Shown here one piece after another: positions 44,789-53,712 of a DNA stretch of 64,000 bases; position 1 is the first letter of the stretch; the number at the start of each line of letters is the position of its first letter. The position numbers and the translations under genes are program-made. Below the pieces are notes generated by a model. It saw only the letters and a program-made list of their open reading frames with translations. It had not been told where the DNA came from and made no database searches. Source of the stretch: Vibrio algicola (GTDB lineage: Bacteria > Pseudomonadota > Gammaproteobacteria > Enterobacterales > Vibrionaceae); the NCBI RefSeq assembly GCF_009601765.2, contig NZ_CP045700.1, forward strand, positions 682,001-746,000. The letters are read 5' to 3'.

Positions 44789-44818
44789 CGCCACTTCAAC
44801 TACCTTTGATGAGCCTTT

Positions 44819-46615
44819 ATGCTGTCTGACATTGAAATTTGCCGTATCACACCATTAACGCCAATTGACACCATTGCGACTCAACTTGGCTTACACACGG
44901 ACGAATACCAAAGCCAAGGGGCGTACAAAGCCAAGGTCTCACTTAATAGCTTAAAACGTATTCATTCCCAACCAACCGGAAAATTGGTGGTGGTGACCGC
45001 TATCACGCCAACGCCATTAGGTGAAGGGAAAACTGTAACGGCGGTAGCGCTGGCACAAGGTTTGGCGCTGTCTTTAGCCAAAAATTCCTCCGCCACTCAT
45101 CATTTAGCCAGCAAAAACAATAAACATTCGGTCATGGCGTGTATTCGCCAACCATCAATGGGCCCAGTGTTTGGAGTCAAAGGGGGCGCGGCCGGTGGTG
45201 GTTACTCGCAAGTCGCACCAATGGAAGAACTAAACCTGCATTTAACTGGCGATATCCACGCGGTGACTGCCGCGCATAACTTAGCCTCTGCGGCGATTGA
45301 TGCGCGTATTTATCACGAGCAACGTTTGGGCTATGAGCACTTTGAACAGCGCACCGAGATGAAAGCGCTGCGCATTGATGCAAGTAAAGTGGTTTGGAAA
45401 CGAGTGATCGATCATAACGATCGCGCGCTACGCATGATCACTGTCGGTAAAAATGAAGCCGATAAAACCATTAACGGCTTTGAGCGAGAAGATGGTTTTG
45501 ATATTTCAGCCGCATCGGAATTAATGGCGATTTTGTCTTTAGCCGATAGCCTAGCCGATTTACGCCAACGTATTGGTCGCATTGTGGTGGCTTACGATAT
45601 TGAGAACAACCCAATCACCACTGAAGATTTACAAGTGGCAGGCGCAATGACGGTCACCATGAAAAATGCGATAGAGCCAACCTTAATGCAAACGCTTGAA
45701 GGGGTTCCCACTCTTATCCATGCTGGTCCTTTTGCCAATATCGCTCATGGTAACTCTTCTATCATTGCCGATAATATTGCCACCAAACTGGCTGATTACA
45801 CTGTGACTGAAGGCGGCTTTGGCTCTGATATGGGGTTTGAAAAAGCCTGTAATATTAAAGCTCAAGCTTCCAATAAAGCGCCAGATTGCGCGGTGATCGT
45901 TGCCACCCTACGCGCTCTTAAAGCCAATTCAGGGTTATACGATTTACGTCCAGGACAAGCGATCCCAGAGTCTATATTAGCGCCTAATTCCGAGGCGTTA
46001 GTGGCCGGATTTGAAAACCTAAAGTGGCATATCGATAACGTCAATAAATACGGCGTCCCTGCGGTGGTGGCGATTAACCGTTTCCCACAAGATACCCAAG
46101 AAGAAATCGATCAATTAATTCAACTGGTTGAAGCGCTGCCTAATAATGTCAGCATTGCATTGAGTGAAGGGTTCGTGAAAGGCGGCAAAGGCGCACTTGA
46201 ACTGGCCCAAAAAGTCGTCGTTCAATGCCAAACACCGCCACACTTCCAACCACTTTATTCATTGAATGACTCAATCGAACACAAACTGCAAGCAGTGGCA
46301 TTAAAAGGTTATGGCGCGAGCTCAGTGACATTATCTGCCAAAGCGCAACAACAAATGCTGCAATTTACTCAGCAAGGCTTTGATAAACTTGCAGTGTGTA
46401 TGGCAAAAACGCCGTTATCGATCACCACCGATGGCGGATCAAAAGGTGCGCCACAAGATTTCGACGTGCCAATTCGTGAGCTAAAACTGTGCGCCGGAGC
46501 AGGCTTTATCTACGCTTTATGCGGCAATGTTATGACCATGCCGGGTCTGCCAGAAAAACCGGCTTTTATGAACCTAGATATTGATAAAAATGGCGAGATT
46601 GTCGGGTTAAGTTAA
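44819..46615 (+). CDS. fhs: Formate-tetrahydrofolate ligase
   Basis: A 598-residue enzyme with the ATP-binding loop [20 protein letters not shown], the conserved [23 protein letters not shown] region, and [12 protein letters not shown] followed by [18 protein letters not shown]. Length and motifs match FTHFS. It makes 10-formyl-tetrahydrofolate from formate, ATP and tetrahydrofolate, feeding purine synthesis. A short low-complexity insert ([15 protein letters not shown], about residues 90-104) is unusual. The ribosome-binding site is weak. A PurR box lies upstream. Confidence 0.95.
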   Translation: MLSDIEICRITPLTPIDTIATQLGLHTDEYQSQGAYKAKVSLNSLKRIHSQPTGKLVVVTAITPTPLGEGKTVTAVALAQGLALSLAKNSSATHHLASKNNKHSVMACIRQPSMGPVFGVKGGAAGGGYSQVAPMEELNLHLTGDIHAVTAAHNLASAAIDARIYHEQRLGYEHFEQRTEMKALRIDASKVVWKRVIDHNDRALRMITVGKNEADKTINGFEREDGFDISAASELMAILSLADSLADLRQRIGRIVVAYDIENNPITTEDLQVAGAMTVTMKNAIEPTLMQTLEGVPTLIHAGPFANIAHGNSSIIADNIATKLADYTVTEGGFGSDMGFEKACNIKAQASNKAPDCAVIVATLRALKANSGLYDLRPGQAIPESILAPNSEALVAGFENLKWHIDNVNKYGVPAVVAINRFPQDTQEEIDQLIQLVEALPNNVSIALSEGFVKGGKGALELAQKVVVQCQTPPHFQPLYSLNDSIEHKLQAVALKGYGASSVTLSAKAQQQMLQFTQQGFDKLAVCMAKTPLSITTDGGSKGAPQDFDVPIRELKLCAGAGFIYALCGNVMTMPGLPEKPAFMNLDIDKNGEIVGLS

Positions 46616-46780
46616 GGCTGCCTTACTGGTGTGGCGGATAAATTATCACCATTCTGGCCATAAATAAGCCAGCCTCCTAAGCTAGGAAACCTAAAAACTC
46701 AGACCTTAATCACAATTTAATCAATAATTAGGTGATACTACTAAGTAGTACATTTTTTGCCCGCGATTAAGGATGATCTC

Positions 46781-47140
46781 ATGGCTACTTTTATTCACCA
46801 TAATAAGCATAAATCCGCTTCATTTATTACCTTATCTAGAAAAGAGCGCGTGGCTTTTGTGCTGCTTTGCTGCGCCTTTATTGTTGGGTCTATCTATTTT
46901 GTCAAAAATACGGCTCAACAACGTCAATACATTGCGTCTTTAAACCAATATCAATACCAATTTAATCAAGCCTGCCAAACCGCAATCAACTCTGGTATGG
47001 AAAGAGACAATAGCTATTGCCAAGTCGCCAATAATAATAACCGTCAACTGAGTTTGGCCTTAAAAGATCAAGATATCTCATTAGCTGAATGGATCAATTT
47101 AAAGCTCCACTACCAGCATGATTATCAGCCTTTTAATTGA
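46781..47140 (+). CDS. Hypothetical single-pass membrane protein
   Basis: A 119-residue protein with one membrane segment (about residues 22-42, RVAFVLLCCAFIVGSIYFV) and a Gln/Asn/Tyr-rich outer part holding two cysteines (NQACQTA and NSYCQVA) that could form a disulfide in the periplasm. The start at 46781 follows AAGGATGATCTC; the ATG at 46757 has no ribosome-binding site. I do not recognise the family. Confidence 0.7.
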   Translation: MATFIHHNKHKSASFITLSRKERVAFVLLCCAFIVGSIYFVKNTAQQRQYIASLNQYQYQFNQACQTAINSGMERDNSYCQVANNNNRQLSLALKDQDISLAEWINLKLHYQHDYQPFN

Positions 47141-47192
47141 CGCACGGTTGAATTAGCCCATAAGTAACCATTTTCTTTAAAGTAACAACACA

Positions 47193-47630
47193 TTATTGCA
47201 CTAAGGAGAACGGATTATTTTCAATGGGCATATAACGCAAAGAAAAAAGTAACGATTGCCTGCAGCTTTGCTCTTTTCGAATTTTTTGATACTCAATTAG
47301 ACTGAGTTTGCTGGCCTTAAATTCCGTCGACGCTTGATCTTGTTTAAATATCTCTCTTATTTCACCTATATTACAGGTAAATAATTCATAATAAGACGCC
47401 ATTATGTCCTGAGATAGGGCCTCGGTACCGGCTCCATCTTGTACATAAACCGTTAATCCAATGTCACTTAGCTCTTGAGTCCATTCCGCCACCTTTTTAG
47501 GCGGAAATTGACCTGATAGATATAGACTCACCATTAAAGGCTGAGGATACCGCGCCACTTGTTGCGTTAATATCGCTTTGAGTTGGTCGCGCTGCACTTG
47601 CGTCGGAAAGTCATAGTCGCTGATTTCTAA
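47193..47630 (-). pseudogene. Hypothetical protein, 5' end removed at the IS5 element
   Basis: The frame is open for 146 codons from its stop at 47193 to the exact left end of the IS5-type element at 47630. A GTG at 47597 could be read as a start, but it has no ribosome-binding site and the reading continues upstream (LEISDYDFPTQ) into the IS end. I do not recognise the family. The remaining region is soluble and mixed alpha/beta. The gene has probably lost its start and promoter through the IS. Confidence 0.65.
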
Positions 47631-48684
47631 GGCTTTGTTGCGTAATTCGATGGAACTAAATGTGAAACTGACGATCAGATCGTTTACTCCCCACTAAACC
47701 ATCGATATTCATGCCAAAACCTCGTTATAAGACCAAAAACTGGAAGTTATATAATCAATCACTGATTAAACGTGGTTCACTGACTTTCTGGATTGATGAA
47801 GAAGCTATCCAAGAATGGAAAGAAGCTAAACAAGGGCTGCGTGGTAGACCTCGTATTTTCAGTGATTTAGCAATAACAACAGCGCTTATGGTAAAACGTA
47901 TATTTTCAATGCCCTTAAGGGCATTGCAGGGATTTATTGATTCTGTATTTCAACTTGCTAATGTCCCGCTCACTTGCCCTCATTATTCTTGTATTAGTCG
48001 TAGGGCTAAAGAGGTTGAAGTCTCATTCAAAACGAAAGCTCGTGGCACGATACAACACTTAGCCATTGATTCTACTGGCCTCAAGGTTTACGGCGAGGGT
48101 GAATGGAAAGTCAGGAAACATGGAACTGATGGGAAGCGCCGGATCTGGCGTAAGTTACATATAGGTGTTGATGTCGTTAATCATGAAATTATTGCGGCAG
48201 AACGCACTTTCTCGAATGTCAGTGACGGAGACGTTCTACCTAATTTACTAAAGCAAACACGTCGAAAGATCTTAAAAGTATCAGGCGATGGTGCTTACGA
48301 TACTCCACAATGCTATGAAGCCATTCGTATCAAAAAAGCCACCCCACTTGTGCCCCCAAGACTTGGTGCAGTCTTTTGGGAAAAGGGACATCCACGAAAT
48401 TTATCCGTCGGGTTTCAACAGTTTTATGGTTCTAATAAGCAGTGGAAAACACGGTTTGGGTATCATAAAAGGTCAATTTCAGAAACGGCAATGCATCGAG
48501 TGAAAAAGCTATTGGGCGGAACACTCAGCTTAAGAAATTATAATGCCCAAGTTGGGGAAGCTTACGCAATGATCAAAGCTTTAAATAAACTGACAGGGCT
48601 AGGTATGCCTAAAACTTACCGAATTGATTGAAATAATACCATTCTAGTGTTGTCACCTCTAAATTTGAATTACGCAACAAAGCC
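47631..48684 (+). mobile_element. Complete IS5-family insertion sequence, 1054 bp
   Basis: Terminal inverted repeats begin GGCTTTGTTGCGTAATTC at the left (47631) and end with its reverse complement at 48684. The single transposase gene is intact. The bases outside the two ends (CTAA on the left, GGTC on the right) are not a duplication, and genes on both sides are cut at the IS ends. A deletion or recombination after insertion is therefore likely. A 191-bp right-end fragment of the same element lies at 33021-33211. Confidence 0.9.
47711..48631 (+). CDS. IS5-family transposase
   Basis: A 306-residue DDE transposase. The catalytic residues are visible in LAIDSTGLKVYG (first Asp), VSGDGAYDTPQC (second Asp) and [18 protein letters not shown] (Glu). 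The N-terminal helical region with WKLYNQSLIKRGSLTFWID is typical of the IS903-like part of the family. The reading frame is complete, so the element may be active. Confidence 0.93.
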   Translation: MPKPRYKTKNWKLYNQSLIKRGSLTFWIDEEAIQEWKEAKQGLRGRPRIFSDLAITTALMVKRIFSMPLRALQGFIDSVFQLANVPLTCPHYSCISRRAKEVEVSFKTKARGTIQHLAIDSTGLKVYGEGEWKVRKHGTDGKRRIWRKLHIGVDVVNHEIIAAERTFSNVSDGDVLPNLLKQTRRKILKVSGDGAYDTPQCYEAIRIKKATPLVPPRLGAVFWEKGHPRNLSVGFQQFYGSNKQWKTRFGYHKRSISETAMHRVKKLLGGTLSLRNYNAQVGEAYAMIKALNKLTGLGMPKTYRID

Positions 48685-48954
48685 GGTCACAGTGGTGAGT
48701 TCCATGCTGAAACTATGTTACTGATGATTTACATGGCGTTACTGTCTTCTGCCTCTTTCGCAATTTGGAGTATCTTATTAAAATACCATTCGGTCGGTAT
48801 GATCACCATTTTTAATTTCTTGATCCCAATTTTTGGCAGTTTGTTGTCGGCCATATTTCTGCATGAAACAGTATTAGAATGGAAGAACCTTATCGCTCTT
48901 ATATTAGTGTGTAGCGGAATCTTTTTAGTCACTCGCGTACATAAAAAACCATAG
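48685..48954 (+). pseudogene. EamA/DMT transporter, 3' fragment cut by the IS5 element
   Basis: Ninety codons remain, open from the right end of the IS (GHSGEFHAETML...) to the stop. They hold three membrane segments and the conserved C-terminal EamA pattern (HSVGMITIFNFLIPIFGSLLSAIFLHETV, LVCSGIFLVTR). The N-terminal two thirds are missing. An ATG at 48715 exists, but the product could not fold as a transporter. Together with the truncated gene on the left it shows DNA loss at the IS. Confidence 0.85.
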
Positions 48955-49011
48955 CCGCGGTTTTTTCAAGGCCGCTCTTCATCAAATAAGAAAGATCAAA
49001 AACAAGAAACA

Positions 49012-49779
49012 TTAAAGGCGGCAAGTGGCGCGACAATACAACTGTCCAACTTGCGCTTTATTGTGTTTACCGCTAAAGATTTTCACTTTTTGAGCAAGGT
49101 ATAATTCTGCAGTTGACAGTGCATCGACTAACGCATTATGCGCTGAATATGGCGGTAAATTGTAGCGCTTACGTACATCATTGAGTTGCAATTCTACCCG
49201 TTCCGATTGATCGTGATACACCAAATGTTTTTCAATTTTTAAGGTATCTAACCAAATGATCGGGAAAGCATTTAACTGGTAACGTTTTAATAGGTAGGTT
49301 TGAATAAAACTGCGTTCAATCACTGCGCCATGCGCAATTACCACTTTTCCGGTCATTTTAACAAACAGACGATTCATTGCTTCGTCCAGTTGTTCACCTT
49401 CAAGTAGCATTTGAGGGGTAATATGATTGACCACCGCACTGGCAGCCTTTATCTTCTGGTTATCGTCTACATAGCAATGCGCCGCCGTTTCCATATCGAT
49501 ACGACCGCCTATAATACTCACACTGCCCACACTCAATAGACTGTCTTTGTCGAAATCGATCCCTGTGGTTTCAAAATCCAATACTAAAAAATCGAGCTCT
49601 TGCAAAGGCTTATTCATTTTAGGCAATGGCGTTAACAGCAAACGACGTAATTCATGCGGGCAACCTTCAGGAATAACTAAATCACGACGTTGTTGTTCTA
49701 GTTGGTTGATCGGATGAAAATGATGCTTGGTCGAACTGATTTTTTTTAACACAGACTTCATATATTGCAGCATGTTCAA
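49012..49779 (-). CDS. DEDDh 3'-5' exonuclease (DnaQ/PolC-type)
   Basis: A 255-residue protein with exonuclease motif I LDFETTGID (D68, E70), motif II around AHGAVIERSFIQ, and motif III HNALVDALSTAELY with the DEDDh histidine and final aspartate. It resembles the DNA polymerase III epsilon exonuclease but has a distinct N-terminal extension and a cysteine-containing C-terminus. In related bacteria such proteins often sit beside a DUF294/CBS gene; here that gene is at 55633, beyond the alginate genes. DNA or RNA 3'-end trimming is the likely role. Confidence 0.85.
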   Translation of the reverse strand: MNMLQYMKSVLKKISSTKHHFHPINQLEQQRRDLVIPEGCPHELRRLLLTPLPKMNKPLQELDFLVLDFETTGIDFDKDSLLSVGSVSIIGGRIDMETAAHCYVDDNQKIKAASAVVNHITPQMLLEGEQLDEAMNRLFVKMTGKVVIAHGAVIERSFIQTYLLKRYQLNAFPIIWLDTLKIEKHLVYHDQSERVELQLNDVRKRYNLPPYSAHNALVDALSTAELYLAQKVKIFSGKHNKAQVGQLYCRATCRL

Positions 49780-49916
49780 CCCTTTTATATCAAACCATCT
49801 TCATCGAGAAAAACGTATAGAGTAGATCAACTTATCACAAGTTAGATTACTCATGTTATCCATTCTTATTATTTGAATCCTTGGGCATCAAAACAATAAC
49901 CCTAACTTGACGAAAT

Positions 49917-49961
49917 AAGAAAAACGAGCCGCTGACTATTTCTAGTTCGCTAAGCTCGTTT
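49917..49961 (-). terminator. Rho-independent terminator after the symporter gene
   Basis: AAACGAGC and GCTCGTTT pair across a 24-base loop, with a T run on the minus strand. It follows the symporter stop codon. Confidence 0.65.
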
Positions 49962-50010
49962 CTTTATTTACGGTGTTACTTTTTGTTTGTGTGCATCAAA
50001 TCATTAAGCG

Positions 50011-51813
50011 TTATTTATTTTCAGCTTCAATTTGTGCATCTTCTACTTTGGTATCTACCGCTTTCACAAGTAGGAGACCTACCGCAAGAACAATCACACC
50101 ACAAAGAACGAAGATCATACGTCCCCAGAATGGGTTAGGTAGAACAAACATTGTCATTACACCTACACCAGCAACACTGATTAGCGTACCAAGCATGCGA
50201 CGTTGTTTGTTATCAAGGTTCTGTTGCTCTGTACCTTCAGATACAAGCGGCGTTGCCAAGTTGCTGAAGAATAAATCAACATCTTTTTCACGGTGCTCTG
50301 CAAGAGGTTTGTAGAACAAGGTAGATAGCATGAAGAAGCCACCCGTTAATACCATGTGTGCAATCAGACCAAGTGCAACTTTCAAGTCTGACCATTCACG
50401 ACCAGTGAAAGCAATGTCTAAGTTGAACCAGTTTTGTACGTGATCCGCAGTGATAACAAAGCCTACGTAGTAAGACACGATACCACCAACCACTAACGTA
50501 CCCCAACCAGCCCAATCCGGAGTCTTACGAATAAAGAAGCCAAGGAATGCAGGAATCGTCATTGGGAAGCCAATCAAGGCACCAACGTACATCATGGTGT
50601 CAAATAAGCTCAGACCTTTCAGTGAGTTAATGAACAAGGCAACCATGATGATAGCAATACCGAAGAAGGTAGACGTGATTTTAGAAACCAGTACTAATTC
50701 TTTTTCTGATGCATCTTTACGTAAGATTGCTTGGTAGAAGTTCTTAACAAAGATACCTGAGTTACGGTTAAGACCTGAATCCATAGAAGACATGGTTGCA
50801 GCAAACATCGCAGCAATTAACAGACCCACCATACCTACTGGCATGTATTCTTGAACAAAGTAAAGGTAAGCGAAATCAGCCGCTTTACTACCTGCCTCTG
50901 GGTATTGCGCTGCAAGATCAACACCTTGACCAGCAATGAACCAGCTTGGCATGAACCAAATGATTGGACCAATAGTCATTAGTACACAAGCAAGAAGCGC
51001 CGCTTTACGAGCATTGTTTGAATCTTTCGCTGCTAGGTAGCGGTAAGAGTTCAACATGTTGTTAGTAATACTAAATTGTTTAATAAAGATGAACACAGCC
51101 CAAATACTAAAGATGCTTAAGTAATTTAGGTTGAAGCCAGCGATGAATGTACCAGTAGTAGTAGTGCCATCAACGATTCGTTCAGTCGGGAAGTTTGAAA
51201 TGATTTCAGAAACACCGCCACCTTGGTAAACAGCAACGACTGCCGCAGTAACCGTTACCGCCATGATGATAACCATTTGCATGAAATCAGATGCGATAAC
51301 CGCCCAAGAACCACCTGTTACCGACATAACCAATACCACTAAACCCGTTAGGATAATGGTGGTGTTCATATCGAAACCGAAGATACCAGAAGCAATGATT
51401 GCAAGACCGTTTAACCAGATACCTGCAGAAATTACGCTGTTAGGCATGCTCGACCAAGTAAATACTTGCTCATTAACACGGCCAAAACGCATACGAATAG
51501 CTTCGATAACCGTAATTACGCGCAATTGGCGGAATTTCGGAGCGAAGTATAAGTAGTTCATCAAATAACCGAAGGCGTTAGCAATAAAGATAATCGCAAC
51601 GGCAGAACCATCGTTGTATGCTTTACCTGCGGCACCAGTAAATGTCCACGCACTAAATTGTGTCATAAAGGCGGTTGCGCCAACCATCCACCAGAGCATA
51701 TTACCGCCCCCACGGAAGTAATCACTGGTGCTGCTTGTAAATGTGCGGAACATCCATCCAATCGCGATTAGAAAGAGGAAATAGATTCCGACAATGACTG
51801 TATTAAGATCCAT
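50011..51813 (-). CDS. Sodium:solute symporter of the alginate/uronate cluster
   Basis: A 600-residue SSS-family protein with about fourteen membrane segments. Landmarks are GGGNMLWWMVGATAFMTQFS near the N-terminus, WAVIASDFMQM in the middle and GLLIAAMFAATMSSMDSGLNRNSGIFVKNF, where sodium-site residues lie. The start at 51813 follows AAAGGTG; a longer reading from 51855 is rejected. In marine Vibrio such symporters (Toa type) carry alginate oligomers or 4-deoxy-5-keto-uronate with Na+. The adjoining KdgM porin and PL7 lyase genes support that. The exact substrate is not provable here. Confidence 0.88.
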   Translation of the reverse strand: MDLNTVIVGIYFLFLIAIGWMFRTFTSSTSDYFRGGGNMLWWMVGATAFMTQFSAWTFTGAAGKAYNDGSAVAIIFIANAFGYLMNYLYFAPKFRQLRVITVIEAIRMRFGRVNEQVFTWSSMPNSVISAGIWLNGLAIIASGIFGFDMNTTIILTGLVVLVMSVTGGSWAVIASDFMQMVIIMAVTVTAAVVAVYQGGGVSEIISNFPTERIVDGTTTTGTFIAGFNLNYLSIFSIWAVFIFIKQFSITNNMLNSYRYLAAKDSNNARKAALLACVLMTIGPIIWFMPSWFIAGQGVDLAAQYPEAGSKAADFAYLYFVQEYMPVGMVGLLIAAMFAATMSSMDSGLNRNSGIFVKNFYQAILRKDASEKELVLVSKITSTFFGIAIIMVALFINSLKGLSLFDTMMYVGALIGFPMTIPAFLGFFIRKTPDWAGWGTLVVGGIVSYYVGFVITADHVQNWFNLDIAFTGREWSDLKVALGLIAHMVLTGGFFMLSTLFYKPLAEHREKDVDLFFSNLATPLVSEGTEQQNLDNKQRRMLGTLISVAGVGVMTMFVLPNPFWGRMIFVLCGVIVLAVGLLLVKAVDTKVEDAQIEAENK

Positions 51814-51876
51814 TCTTGTCACCTTTTTATTATTAAGTTTTAAATACAGTTGCACTATACAAAATTTTCACGCCAT

Positions 51877-51941
51877 TTGTACTACAATATTGCCATTGCG
51901 TGACGTTTATCGACATTCTAGCCATCTTATTTGTAGGACAA
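51877..51941. promoter_or_regulatory. Two candidate repressor sites at the symporter promoter
   Basis: TTGTACTACAA at 51877-51887 (palindromic but for the centre) and TTGTAGGACAA at 51931-51941 share the TTGTNNNACAA pattern used by GntR/FadR-type repressors. The first lies at the -35 position of a minus-strand promoter whose -10 would be TATAGT (51854-51859). The regulator is not identified; it may be a uronate-responsive repressor other than KdgR. Confidence 0.4.
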
Positions 51942-52109
51942 GTGATCTGGCTCAATAAATCTCACGCAAATGGTCGAATTGACACCAAATCATGATAAAA
52001 ATCAATTTTTACGTATAATAAGAGGAAAGGCATTCATTTAAGCATGCATCACAACATTTGGCCAACATATCTTCAAGAGCTTTAAAATCACATTTTGTAT
52101 GACTATTAA

Positions 52110-52249
52110 AGAAAAAACCCAGTAACAAACTGCTACTGGGTCATACGAAATGTCTCTAATGTTAAACAGCTTATCTTTTACACCCGCTTACCTAGCTATG
52201 TAGGTATAGATACAAAAGTATAAGCTCGTCGATATCTAACCGTTAGTAA
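52110..52249 (-). ncRNA. Candidate small RNA of about 140 nt
   Basis: On the minus strand a promoter-like TTGATT (52279-52284), a 17-base spacer and TTTAAT (52256-52261) are followed about 140 bases later by a strong intrinsic terminator. Its stem is ACCCAGTA with TACTGGGT and it has six T residues (about 52110-52141). No open frame lies between, and the nearest coding gene on that strand starts 300 bases further on. This is either a stand-alone small RNA or a terminated leader of the symporter gene. Confidence 0.35.
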
Positions 52250-52470
52250 CCTCGTATTAAAGTGCGTGTCATTCGATAAATCAATACAAAAACATAGAGA
52301 TAGTTCGAAAATGCTCGAATCCAGTCAAGAACCCTTATCTAACCAACCTCTTTTATGGCTTGGTCAACCCCTCTATCTAACATCAATATGCTTTGAGGCG
52401 AAAAACTATACCCTAACACATTAAATAATACAATTATCCAGTATCACAATGATTGATTTCAAAAAAATTC

Positions 52471-52516
52471 GCAGATCAAGATCACAAACCCCAATGCCTT
52501 TGTGACAGTTGTAACA
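52471..52516 (+). promoter_or_regulatory. Candidate CRP sites upstream of kdgM-like porin gene
   Basis: TGTGACAGTTGTAACA at 52501-52516 matches the CRP consensus TGTGA-N6-TCACA in nine of ten positions. GCAGATCAAGATCACA at 52471-52486 fits the full 16-base consensus in 12 positions. Catabolite activation is usual for KdgM-type porins. The remainder of 51814-52798 is AT-rich and otherwise unexplained. Confidence 0.5.
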
Positions 52517-52728
52517 AAAGTAAAAATATGCAAATTTCAAAAAAACCTCAAAATAAAAATATAAATCATTTCTAATCATAGACTTAAGATTAAATCACAA
52601 AAACAAATGCATTGATACTGCCTATACATCATTCAATAAAGCGATCCTTTTCACATAAATATTTTCTGTGTACGGGTATTATATTTGTATTACTTAATTC
52701 TAATAACACTTAAGAAATGAGTGAGTAA

Positions 52729-52766
52729 ACTGAAACGAGCAGCTTGACGGCGAGACTCGTTTTAGT
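52729..52766 (+). promoter_or_regulatory. Hairpin in the kdgM 5' leader
   Basis: ACTGAAACGAG and CTCGTTTTAGT form an 11-bp stem with one mismatch or G-U pair around a 16-base loop, ending about 20 bases before the ribosome-binding site. There is no T run after it, so it is not a normal terminator. It may stabilise the message or take part in small-RNA control. Confidence 0.45.
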
Positions 52767-52798
52767 AAAAACATAAAAACAACGATAGGATATCGACA

Positions 52799-53518
52799 AT
52801 GTTAAAATTGAAAAAAGTAGTGCTCATCACTTCCGCAGTTTTGCTTGCTTCGACTGCAGTTACCGCAACCGCCGCTTCTTTAGATTACCGTCACGAATAC
52901 AAATTCGGTAATAACCAAAATGCTGACCGTATTAAAATTGGTGGCAGCACTAAAACCGAAACTGGTCAACACAACTACAGTGTTGAAATGAAGTTTTCTG
53001 GTAAAGAAGGCAACTACGGCTACAACGATATGGAGCGTGGGGATTCTGAATTCTTATACTCTTATAAATATAACATTGATGAGCATTGGTATGTAGAACC
53101 TGGTATGCCAATTACTTTTGGTGATGAAAGCGTCACTTATAAACCACAAGTTCGTGTTGGTTACAAGTTTGATAACGGCATTGTCACTAAATTACGTTAC
53201 CGCCATGAGTTCCGTGATTATACTGAATCTAAAAACAATGGCGATACCTATCAAAAAAGTAAAATTACGTATAACTTAGACTACACGTGGAATAACATGA
53301 TCCAACTTGGTTTCGAAGCCAACTATGAAATTGCCCATGAAGGGGATGATTGGAAACTATGGGATGATAGCAACAAAGGTTATGATTATGACCTGAAAAT
53401 TGGTTACAAAAATGACAGTAACTGGCGCCCATATGTTCAATTCGGTAATGTTGGCGTGTCATCTAAAACAGATCAACGTCAATTACGTAGCCGTGTAGGT
53501 ATAACTTATAGCTTCTAA
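52799..53518 (+). CDS. KdgM-family oligouronate-specific outer-membrane porin
   Basis: A 239-residue protein with a signal peptide to about residue 26 (VTATAAS). It has regular amphipathic strands such as LDYRHEYKFG, VRVGYKFDNGIVTKLRYRHEFRDY and a terminal phenylalanine (GITYSF), typical of the 12-strand KdgM/KdgN porins. These allow acidic oligosaccharides through the outer membrane. Placed between the symporter and alginate lyase genes, it likely admits unsaturated alginate oligomers. The leader is long (over 250 bases) with candidate CRP sites and a hairpin. Confidence 0.9.
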   Translation: MLKLKKVVLITSAVLLASTAVTATAASLDYRHEYKFGNNQNADRIKIGGSTKTETGQHNYSVEMKFSGKEGNYGYNDMERGDSEFLYSYKYNIDEHWYVEPGMPITFGDESVTYKPQVRVGYKFDNGIVTKLRYRHEFRDYTESKNNGDTYQKSKITYNLDYTWNNMIQLGFEANYEIAHEGDDWKLWDDSNKGYDYDLKIGYKNDSNWRPYVQFGNVGVSSKTDQRQLRSRVGITYSF

Positions 53519-53548
53519 TATTTAATTTTCATAAGTTAATCCACATTG

Positions 53549-53589
53549 AAAACGCCCTATTTTCACGATTAGAAGATAGGGCGTTTTTT
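53549..53589 (+). terminator. Rho-independent terminator after kdgM-like gene
   Basis: AAAACGCCCTAT pairs with ATAGGGCGTTTT across a 15-base loop and is followed by T residues. Confidence 0.85.
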
Positions 53590-53646
53590 GATCATGTGTT
53601 TTTAACTAGGTTTCCATTTGTGCTAACACTTACTCAAATCACAGAC

Positions 53647-53685
53647 AAAAAAATGGAGTCACCACTGCTTGAGTCGTTACTCCAT
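53647..53685 (-). terminator. Rho-independent terminator after the PL7 lyase gene
   Basis: ATGGAGT and ACTCCAT form a stem around a 19-base loop, with seven T residues on the minus strand just beyond the lyase stop codon. Confidence 0.75.
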
Positions 53686-53712
53686 CTTCACATCTTCGAG
53701 CAATGCTCACAC

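Noticed and set aside
44661..44858. Open frame of 65 codons between arsR and fhs
   Set aside because: It covers the PurR box and overlaps the fhs start; no ribosome-binding site or recognisable protein.
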